DNA from: Cytophagales bacterium
GTDB taxonomy: Bacteria; Bacteroidota; Bacteroidia; Cytophagales; Thermoflexibacteraceae
Direction of reading: 5' to 3'
Assembly (NCBI GenBank): GCA_013299115.1
Contig: JAAFKA010000023.1
Coordinates: 1-64,000, forward strand
Length of the DNA: 64,000 bases
Made by a program: the position numbers and the translations under genes. Under the pieces are notes generated by a model. The model was not told where the DNA came from, did no database searches, and worked only from the letters and a program-made list of their open reading frames with translations. Positions 7,944 through 18,100 of this stretch are shown here, in pieces. The stretch's first letter is position 1. Every line of letters starts with the position of its first letter.

Positions 7944-8949
7944 TTATACTTATTTCCGCCTATTTGCTAATTGTATTTTGGTAAAAGGTGCTTTAAGGTC
8001 ATCTATTTGTGATATACAAAGAGGACTAATTACACTTATCCCAAATGATTTACATGATTTATTGACACAAAATAAAAATAAGTCTATTGAAGGAATTAAA
8101 GAACAATACAACTTAGCTAATCAAGAAATTATAGAGGGTTATTTCAACTTTTTACTTGAAAAAGAACTTATTTTTTTGTGTAGTAAACAAGATTTAAAAT
8201 TATTTCCTGACTTGAATTTAGCTTATGACAACCCTGCTCAAATAACAAATGCTATTTTAGATTTTGGAATAGAAACGCACTATGATTATTTGGCTACATT
8301 TTTACAATTAGAGAACTTGGGTTGTAAAAACCTACAAATGAGATTTTTCTCCGCTGTGAAAATGGATAAACTTTTTACAATTTTAGACTGTTTGGAAAAT
8401 ACTCGAATACTTAGTATTGAGTTGTATATTAAATACTACCAAAATATTACTGAGGAAACTTACTTAGATTTGGTAAAGAAATATTTTAGAATTACTAAAC
8501 TTACTATTCATTCATCTGTTCAAAACAAAAATTTACTATCAGACTTTTGCAATATTTTTTTTACCACTGAAGTAATTTTAGATAGCAACCATTGTGGATT
8601 TATATCTCCTAATAACTTTACTGCAAATTTACCAACCTTCACCGAAGCCCAGCACCACAACACCTGCCTCAACCGCAAAATTTCTATTGACACAAACGGC
8701 GAGATAAAAAACTGCCCTTCGCTGCCCCAAAGTTTTGGAAACATAGCAAACACTTCGCTGCATGAAGCCCTGCTGCACAAGAATTTTAAGGATTTGTGGC
8801 TCATCAACAAAGACCAAATTAAAGTCTGCCAAGATTGCGAATTTCGCTATATTTGCACAGACTGTCGGGCTTTTATTACCAATCCAACTGATAAGTTTTC
8901 TAAGCCAAGCAAGTGTGGCTATAATCCTTATACGGCGGAGTGGGAGTAA
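7936..8949 (+). CDS. gwsS: SPASM-domain peptide maturase, grasp-with-spasm system
   Basis: 337 residues. The C-terminal SPASM domain is clear: NTCLNRKISIDTNGEIKNC, then VCQDCEFRYICTDCRAF and a last Cys in SKCGYNP, giving the cysteines for auxiliary Fe-S clusters. The radical SAM CxxxCxxC motif is absent from the N-terminal part, which has only scattered cysteines (NCILVKG, SICDIQRG). This fits the known oddity of the family, which has SPASM without a canonical radical SAM site. Base composition changes near 8630, where the SPASM half is clearly richer in G+C than the first half, suggesting a mosaic gene. A scrap of this gene occurs at 5188-5214. Confidence 0.8.
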   Translation: MNDYTYFRLFANCILVKGALRSSICDIQRGLITLIPNDLHDLLTQNKNKSIEGIKEQYNLANQEIIEGYFNFLLEKELIFLCSKQDLKLFPDLNLAYDNPAQITNAILDFGIETHYDYLATFLQLENLGCKNLQMRFFSAVKMDKLFTILDCLENTRILSIELYIKYYQNITEETYLDLVKKYFRITKLTIHSSVQNKNLLSDFCNIFFTTEVILDSNHCGFISPNNFTANLPTFTEAQHHNTCLNRKISIDTNGEIKNCPSLPQSFGNIANTSLHEALLHKNFKDLWLINKDQIKVCQDCEFRYICTDCRAFITNPTDKFSKPSKCGYNPYTAEWE

Positions 8950-8961
8950 AAAACAAAAAAA

Positions 8962-8986
8962 CTAACATTTCTCTAAAAAATGTTAG
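8962..8986 (-). terminator. Terminator of the HYR adhesin gene
   Basis: CTAACATTT / AAATGTTAG stem with a 7-base loop. On the minus strand it is followed by TTTTTTTGTTTT. It lies about 140 bases beyond the adhesin stop and 13 bases past the convergent SPASM gene, so it may serve both strands. Confidence 0.65.
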
Positions 8987-8995
8987 TGCTAAGCA

Positions 8996-9106
8996 TTTTT
9001 ACCGCAAAGGTCGCAAAGTTTTACGCAAAGGTCGCAAAGATTGTTTCCTGAGATTATCTTTTCTTTGCGTACACTGCGTAAAACTCTGCGACCCTTGCGG
9101 TAAAAA
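8996..9106. repeat. Long inverted repeat (TTACCGCAAAGGTCGCAAAG type), copy C
   Basis: Arms 8996-9039 and 9063-9106, with the two internal GCAAAGGTCGCAAAG-like submotifs per arm. It lies between the convergent SPASM and adhesin genes and would be transcribed as a hairpin in the adhesin 3' untranslated region. Copies A and B are in the cassette remnants. Confidence 0.85.
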
Positions 9107-9125
9107 AAACACAAACAGCCTATTC

Positions 9126-12100
9126 CTACCTCGTCGTTTCCCTCAACAAATTCACCACACCCGAAGTTTTGATTTCCACCACTTCACCTTTTTTGTTTTT
9201 GCTCCAATACGTGATGACACATTGGTACGTATCCGCAGGTACAGGAGTACCAGCGTAAGTGCCGTCCCAGCCGTCTTTTTCCTCAAAAATTCCGTTCCAG
9301 CCCTTGTTGTCGACAGGGTTTATGTATTTTTCGTAAATCACATCACCCCAGCGTTGGAAAATTTGCAGACGAATACCCAGCAAATCACTTGTCAAAGGTG
9401 CAAATTTGTCGTTTAGCTCATCACCATTTGGCGTGAAGGCAGTCGGCAATTTCATACGTGCCTCGCATACGGGTATGATGCGTATGTGGGCAGACGAATC
9501 GCAGATTTTGCCTGTGCCTGTGCGAATAAACAACGTATAGGTGGTATCTAATTTGCTGATGTCCAACCTTGCAAAGTTGTTGGCATCAACCACGCCATTG
9601 TCTAAGGTTTCTGTCGAGCCTTTCAACCGCCATTCGTAGTAGTAGGTTTCGCCTGCCTCTCTGTTTAGCAATTTGCCGACAATCGTATGCTTGAAACTGC
9701 GGTAAGGTTTGTCTTCTTGTTGGTTGGCAATAGCAAAACACAAATACTGCAAAGTATCTAAGGCAATACGAGGTTTCTGGCGGAAAATCACTTCGCAAGC
9801 TGTGCTATATTCGCAATTTTTTACTTTTACTGTAACAGTATAAATTCCGTTGCGTTTCACTTTCAAAACCGAAGTTTTGGAGGAGTTACTCGAGGAGTTA
9901 CTCGAGGAGTTACTCCACAAATACGTAGCTGTTGGGTCGGGGTGTGTGGCGTTGAGTTCGGTACTGTCGCCTGCACACAACACAATTTTTTCGGGCAACA
10001 GCACTTTTGGCGTAACCCTCACCCACACCGAATCGTAGCCCGAAGGACAACCAAATTCATTGAAAGTGCGGACTCTGTATCGGGTATCTCTGCTTGGATT
10101 TACCACAATTCTGTCCGTTTTTTGCCCACTTTCCCACTCATACCGCAAACCTCCCGAAGCTGTTAAGGTGGCGTTGTTGCCTGCACAAATGTTAATTTCT
10201 TTTTCAGGCGTGATTTTGGCAACAGGCAACGGATTGACTGTCAATAAGATACTATCCAAACCTGCGGTGCAAGTGGTGTCAAAAACTGCACTCACCTTAT
10301 AGACGTGCAGCCCAACTGTAAGAGGTTTTGCCATGATGCTTGCGGTGGTGTGTCCTGTATGCCAACGATAATTTGCACCTCCCGAAACTGTCAATCTTAC
10401 GCTGTCGCCTAAGCAAAACGAAGTCCGCACATTGCGACTGATAACAGGCTGTGCCTTGCGGACAAACGTAACCGTTAGCGTATCTCTTGCCGAGCAACCT
10501 GTCCGCACATCTGTTACACTCACTTCGTACTGTATAGGTTCGTAAGTAGGGCGAGGCTTGGCGTTGTCAAAAGTAAACAAGTTTTCTGCCTCAGTTCCCA
10601 CCACTTCGTTAGTTCTGATGGTTCTCCATTGGTAACGCAAGGCATTGCCACTACTTGCGTTTGCGTTGTTTGTTGCATTTACTTTTTGGCTGTTGTCTTG
10701 GCAAATTTTTATGTTTTTAGTTGGCAATTTCACAACAGGCAAAGCATTTACCCTTACGGTTACAGTGGCTGTGGTGGGCTTGCAATCTTTGCTGTCTGCT
10801 TGGCTCACCTTCACTTGGTACGTATAAACTCCTGCTTTTGAGGGTTTTAGCACCACTTTTGCCGTTGGCGTAAACTTGGCATCTTTGTCCGAACTTGTCC
10901 AATCGAACACATCGCCGCCTGTGGCTTCTAAGGCAAAAAACTCACCCAAACAAATTTGTGCAGGGAAGTTTGGCAAAATGGCTGCCACTGCCTTGCGTTG
11001 AAACTGTACGGTCATGTTGTCCGAAGTTTCGCAACCCGAAGGCGGAATTACCCGAACTATGAACCGCAAAGGGTCGTAAGTTTGGAAGTTGGCAAAATTG
11101 ACTGCAAAAGTTGGTGTGGTTGCCAAAATTTGGTTGTTGGCTGCATTTCTCCACTCATAGCGGAACGTGGACAAGTGCGTAGCCTCCGAAGCATCGAGGG
11201 TCAATACGCTGTCTTGGCACACCGAAACAAACTTTTGCAAGGTGGCGGGTTTGATTTCCACTTTGGGGAAATCTCCCAAAAATACGTCTATCGTTGCCAA
11301 TCCTTCGCAAGCATCGGGTTTGGTTTTGTCCTTTATTCGGGCTGTGTATCTGCCCGATTTGCCTACAATTACAGATAATTTGTCCGCACTTTGCGACAAA
11401 ATACTTGCACCCGACCATGTAACGTCATAGTTCATCACATTGGTAGCCACTATATACAAAGTGTCTTTGTCTTGGCAGCCCCTGTTGTTTTCTATGCCAA
11501 TAATGCTAAATGCGGGGCTGTTGTCAAACAAAACCTCGACTGTATCCGCAGCCGAACAACCTGCTGCGGTGGTGGTTTTGAGCCTATACAACCCTTGCGT
11601 ATTGACCGAAAGGCTTGCATTCGTGCCAATTACGCTGTTTGGCGTAGCACCAAATAAATTGTACCATTCATACGTTACGTTGAGGGCAGCATTGCCTGCA
11701 TCAAAACCATTTAACGTAGTTGGCACTTCTCTTGGGAAACAAACTTTGCGGTCTGCACCCAATTTTACAGTTGGATTTTTCAAGAAATTAATCACAATTT
11801 CGTCTTCTGTCGCACAATTTGTGGGGAAATTCGAGTTCGTAACTTTCACTTTGTAAGTTCTTGTGCCTGAAATGGTATCTGACAAAACCACCAAACTATC
11901 CGCAGTCCCTCCTGTGTTCCACAAATAAGTGAAATTACCCAAATTGCTGCCACTTGGATTGGCACGCAGCACCACCCGTTGCGAACCGCAGACTGACCTG
12001 TCTGCACCCAAATCAAGCGTAGGATTGGGATTAAACCTTATGTTTATGGTATCAAAAGCTGGCAAACAAGCACGTGAGTCCGTAACTCTTACCAAATAAC

Positions 12101-15100
12101 TGCCTGATTGTGTGATAGTTAAGTTGGAAGTAGTTCCAATGACTGTATTCGTATTGAGGTTAGTCCAATGATAATTTATCGTATTTCCATGCGTGGGGTG
12201 CAGAGCCGAAACCGTAACACTGCCCACTGCGGTACACACTTGCCTGTCTGCCCCCAAATTTACCAAAGGTCTTGCCAAAATGTTCGTTACCAAACTGTCT
12301 GTTTGCGTGCAGCCATTGGGTGCTGTGTAGCTATATTTAATGGCAACATTGTTGCGAACCCCCACCAAAGTAGGACTAAAATTAACCGAATTGAGGGCAG
12401 AGTTTGTGCCTACATTCACATTGTTTATCGTAAAAATTCCTCCCAATGGCGTGGCGTTGAGGGCAAAAGTGCCGTCTGTTACACAATAATTGGGATTAAT
12501 AGTAGTCGTAATTCTCACAATCGGTGCAGGTTTCACAATGAAAGTTCTGCTTACGGAGTCTATACAACCTGTATTGGTTTGGAAAGTATAACGCAACAAA
12601 TGTGTGCCTACACCCAACGTGGCGGGGCTATACGGCGGCTGAAAAGCTGTGCCATTCATACGGAAAAAGCCTCCTGCGGGTGAGCCAACTGGCGTAAATC
12701 GAGGGGCATTTTCGCAATATTCGGCTTGCAAGTTGCTGATGCTCATCGGCGGAATTGTAACTACATTGATTACAAAAGGTGCTGGCGTGGTTCTTTGGCA
12801 ACCATTCGAGGACGAAATTTGCACTGTATAACTTCCCGAAGTTGTTACCACTAATTGGCTGTTGGTTGCCCCTGGCATGGGTACGTTGTTGTTTAGCCAT
12901 TGGTAAGTCCACGTTTCACCCGAAGTTGGTGCTGGCGTGGCTGCTTGCAAAGTTCGGCTGCTGCCAAAACACAAAGTGGTGCTGCCATTGGCACTAATCG
13001 TAGCATCGGGTTTTGGTTTTACCAATAAGGCAACAGGCAAAGACAAAGAGTCGCAACCCGCCAAACTTGTGTCTTTTATCAACACTGTGTAGTCATAATT
13101 GCCCGCACCGAGATTAGCTAAGAAAAATGTCCGTTGCGTATTGATTTGCACGCCATTTTGAAACCACGTGTAGGCGTAGGTGCTGCCAACAGGTGCAACC
13201 ACTGTGCTAAATCTTACGGTGTCATTTTCGCAAATTACCAACGGATTGACCGTTGCCACTGCCCTTGGTTTCACTTTCAAGGTAACAGTAAAAGTACAAG
13301 TTCGTTGGTTGCCTGCTGCATCTTTCACTGTGTAGGTTACGAGGGTAGTGCCAGCATTAAAGGCTGTGTTAGTGGCTTGATTGATGCCTGTTGTGGGCGA
13401 AGTACCAATGGTTGCCCCTGATTTTGCCCACGTCAAAGCCAACACTTGGCAGTTGTCCGCCACTGTTGCATCTAAATTTTGCGTTACCCTGTCGCAAGCC
13501 ACCACATTGGCAGGGCAGGTAATGGTTGGCAAAATATCGTCAATCACATTCACCACAAACGTACAAGTTCTCACGTTGCCCGCCTTGTCTTTGGCTGTGT
13601 ATGTAACGTTGGTAATTCCCAAATTAAAAGTAGTTCCCGATACTTGGTTGATTCCTGAAGTTAGGGAGTTGGCAACAGTTGCCCCTGTTTTTGCCCATGT
13701 CAAGGTATCAACCGAACAATTATCGGCAAAAATAGCATCGAGGTTGGCTACCAATGCCGAACATACGCCAGCCGAAGGACTCACTGTGCGGTTGGCGGGG
13801 CAGGTTAAGGTTGGTGCTTGGTTGTCCACAATCGTTACCGAAAAATTGCAAGTTTGCGAATTTCCCGCCTTGTCTTTGGCTGTGTAAGTTACGGTTGTAA
13901 CGCCAACATTAAAAGGTGTGTTGCTTGCCTGATTGATTCCCGAAGTTGGAGAATTTGCAACAGTTGCCCCTGTTTTTGTCCACGTTAAGGTATCTACATT
14001 GCAATTATCTGCAAAAACCGCATTGATTCCACTCACAACAGCCGAACACAAACCTACCGCAGCATTTTGGGTTTTGTTGGTGGGGCAAGTCAAAGTCGGT
14101 GCTTGGTTGTCCACAATCGTAACCACAAAACTGCACGTGCTTGTGTTGCCTGTGGTGTCTTTGGCTGTGTAGGTTACGTTGGTAATGCCTACATTAAAAG
14201 GTGTGTTGCTTGCTTGGTTGATACCAATTAGTGGGGAATTGGCAACCGTAGCCCCTGTTTTTGTCCAACGCAAGGTGTCTGTATTGCAATTATCGGCAAA
14301 AACAGCATCAATTCCATTGACAACAGCCGAACACAAACCGACTGCTGCATTTTGCGTTTTATTGGTGGGGCAGGTCAAAGTCGGGCTAATGTTGTCCCTA
14401 ATTCTGATGTTAAAACTACAAGTATCGGCATTGCCTGCTGCATCACGTGCTATGTAGGTGAGGGTAGTCGTACCAATGTTAAAATTGGTGGCACTTGCCT
14501 GATTGATACCTGTCAATGGCGAATTGGCGACTGTTGCCCCTGTTTTTCGCCAAATTAAGGTCATAACTTGGCAGTTGTCCGTAAAAGTTGCGTCAATGTC
14601 ATTGACTATGGCAGCACAAGAACCGACATCGACATTTTGCTCTTTGTTGGCAGGGCAGGTCAAGTCGGGTGCTTGATTGTCCGTAATTCTTACAATAAAA
14701 GTGCAAGTTCGGGTGTTTCCTGCTTTGTCTTTGGCGGTGTAGGTTACGTTGGTAATTCCCAAATTAAACGGAGTTCCCGACACTTGGTTGATTCCCGAAA
14801 TGGGGGAAGTAGCAACCGTTGCACCTGTTTTTGTCCACCGCAGCGTATCTACTCCGCAATTATCGGCAAAAACGGCATCGAGGTTGTTCACAACAGCCGA
14901 GCATACGCCTACGTCTGCGTTTTGCGTTTTGTTGGCAGGGCAAGTCAGCGTAGGTTGTTGGTTGTCAATGATTGTAACCGAAAAATTGCAAGTTTGGGAA
15001 TTTCCAGCCTTGTCTTTGGCTGTGTATGTAACGTTGGTAACTCCCACATTAAAAGCTGTGTTGCTTGCTTGGTTGATACCAAAAGTGGGGGAAGTTGCCA

Positions 15101-18100
15101 ATGTTGCCCCTGTTTTTGTCCAAATCAAGGTATCAACAGCACAATTATCAGCAAAAACCGCATCAATTCCATTGACAACAGCCGAACACAAACCAACCGC
15201 AGCATTTTGGGTTTGGTTGATGGGGCAAGTCAAAGTTGGGTTTTCGTTGTCTGTAATTGTAACCGAAAAAGTACAAGTTGCCGAATTTCCAGCCTTGTCT
15301 TTGGCTGTGTATGTAACATTGGTAACTCCCAAATTAAACGGAGTTCCCGAAACTTGGTTGATTCCCGAAATTGGAGAAGTTGCCAATGTCGCACCTGTTT
15401 TTGTCCATCGCAAAGTATCTACATTGCAATTATCGGCAAAAATTGCGTCTATTCCATTCACAACAGCAGCACAAGTTCCTGCAATTACGTTTTGCGTTTT
15501 GTTGCTTGGGCAGGTCAAAGTTGGGTTTACCGCATCTGTAATGGTTACAGTAAAAGAACAAGTAGCCGAATTGCCCGCAAAATCTTTGGCTGTGTAAGTT
15601 ACAGTGGTTACGCCCAAATTAAAACTTGTGTTTGTGGCTTGGTTGATACCCAACAATGGAGAAGTTGCAACTGTTGCCCCTGTTTTTGTCCATGTGAGCG
15701 TAGTAACAGCACAATTATCTGAAAAAACAGCATCGAGTCCTGTGATGGTGGCAGCACAAATGCCTACTTCCGTTACGCCTGTTTTGTTGGTAGGGCAAGT
15801 AACAACAGGAGGCACATTTTCAACAACTGTAACAGTAAACGAACAAGTGGCAGCATTGCCTGCTGCATCGAGGGCAGTGTAAGTGAGGGTGGTGATGCCT
15901 ACATTAAATCCTGTGTTGCTTGCCTGATTGATACCTGCACCATTGGAAAAACCAACTGTTGCTCCTGTTTTTGCCCACGTGAGGGCTGTTACTGCACAAT
16001 TATCGGCAAAAACAGCATCGATGGCAGGTACAGCCGTAACGCAACCGATGGCAGTCATATTTACATCAGCAGGGCAGGTAATGGTCGGGTTGATATTGTC
16101 TGTAATGGTAACAGTAAAAGTACAAGTTTGGTTGTTTCCTGCTGCATCTTTGGCAGTATAAGTTAGGTTGGTAACACCCAAATTAAAGTCAGTTCCACTT
16201 GCCTGATTGATACCTGTGAGGGGAGAAACTGCGGTAGTAGCCCCTGTTTTTGCCCAAGTTATGTCAGTAACAGCACAATTATCGGTGGCTACCAAGTCAA
16301 TTCCATTCACAACAGCCTTGCACGTGCCTATGTCCACGTTTTGGGTTTTGTTTGTTGGGCAGGTCAAAGTAGGCTGAACATTGTCCACAACTGTTACAGT
16401 AAAATTGCAAGTTCGGGAGTTGCCTGTGGCATCGGCTGCTGTGTACGTTACAGTGGTTACGCCCAAATTAAAGTTGGTGTTTGTCGCCTGATTAATGCCT
16501 GTGAGTGGCGAATTTTCTATGGTTGCCCCTGTTTTTGTCCATGTGAGGGTTGTAACAGCACAATTATCTGAAAAAGTGGCGTTGATACTGGGGACTGTGG
16601 CAGCACAAGTGCCAGCTGCTACGTTTACTGTGCGGTTGGTGGGGCAGGTTAAGGTAGGCAAGGAAGTATCAATTACTGTAACATCAAAAGAACAAGTTGC
16701 TGTATTACCTGCTGCATCTCTTGCGGTGTATGTAACAGTAGTTACGCCTACATTAAAGCTGGTGTTGCTTGCCTGATTAATGCCTGTGGTGGAGGAAACT
16801 GCGGTAGTTGCCCCTGTTTTTGCCCATGTTAGTCTTGTTACCGAACAATTATCTGCAAAAACTGCGTTGATGTTAGCTACAGAAGTTGAGCAAGAAAAAG
16901 TAGAGGTGGCGTTGGCTGTTGCGTTGGCAGGGCAGGTAATGGTTGGGTTGATATTGTCATTAACAGTAACTGTAAACGAACAAGTACCTGTGTTGCCTGC
17001 TGCATCTCGGGCTGTGTAAGTAACAGTAGTTACACCTGCATTAAACGAAGTGCCACTTGCCGAATTAAAGCCTGTGGTTGGCGAACTGCCTGTGGTTGCC
17101 CCTGTTTTTGTCCAACTTATGCCTGTTACACCGCAGTTGTCCGTTGCTGTTCCATCTATGTTATTTACTATGGCAGCACAAGTGCCGACAGTTACATTAG
17201 TGCTTGCATTGGCGGGACAGGTGGCTACAGGTTTTACGGTATCTACAAAAGTATTGCTCGTTACGCCATTTTTTACCCAGTTGGAAGTAATGCCTGTGAG
17301 AGCAAAATTATTTACTGTACCATCAAAAGCAGTGCCTGTAATAGTTGCTCTGTTTGGCAAGTTGGTTATTCCTGGATTTGGATTATCACCATTACCTTCG
17401 TTAAAATCATAATATTGTTGCAAACCTGCTTCATTGCCCACTAAGGCGGAGTTTTGGGTGGCTGCAATTTGGCAAGCCCCACGAGCTATATTCCAAATAC
17501 GAAATTCGTCTATACGCCCACCAAATATATCTGTACTCAAAGGATTTTGCGAGTTATCTCCCAATAAAATACCACCTGAACCCAAATAATGCGAAGGAGA
17601 ATTGTCGATAGCAACTTCTACCCCGTCTCTGTAAATTCTCCTGTCTATGCCTGTTGAGGTTGCGTCATATACACAAGCCCAATGATGCCAATTTGTATCT
17701 GTAAACGAGGCTGGTACTACCAATTCGTTGTTGAAAAAAGAAACAAAAAATTCATTAGTAGGTTTAAAACCCATTTGTAATAAATTATTGGTGGCAGGAC
17801 TTCCTTGCGAAAAAATTATATCACCTTCGTTGAGTGCATTCTTCTTTGCCCTAAACTCCACTGTAAAAGATTGGTTGCTGATATTAGCTGCATTGGCAAT
17901 GTTTGCAAAATCATTGGTGCCGTCAAAATCTAAGGCATTGGAGGTACGCAAAGAACAATCACTACTTGCTGTGCCTGTGGCAGATACGTTTATAGTGGTT
18001 GGTAGTCGACTAAAATTGGTTATTAACACAATATAAATGCTACCTGCCGTTACATTAGTCAAATTGGCAGTAGCAGTAGAGGCAGTAGAAAAATCGCAAG

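Noticed and set aside
8940-9416. 158-codon plus-strand frame across the hairpin and adhesin end
   Set aside because: It is made of the inverted repeat and the antisense of the sorting domain; the region is explained by the terminator and adhesin 3' end.
14568-15882. Long plus-strand open frames (up to 384 codons) opposite the adhesin gene
   Set aside because: They are periodic mirror images of the HYR repeats, Cys- or Val/Thr-monotonous, and the minus-strand frame is continuous over 9.3 kb with clear domains.
13275-17246. Regular repeats resembling a CRISPR or satellite array
   Set aside because: The unit is about 285 bp, coding, and translates into HYR domains; there are no short identical repeats with unique spacers and no cas genes.
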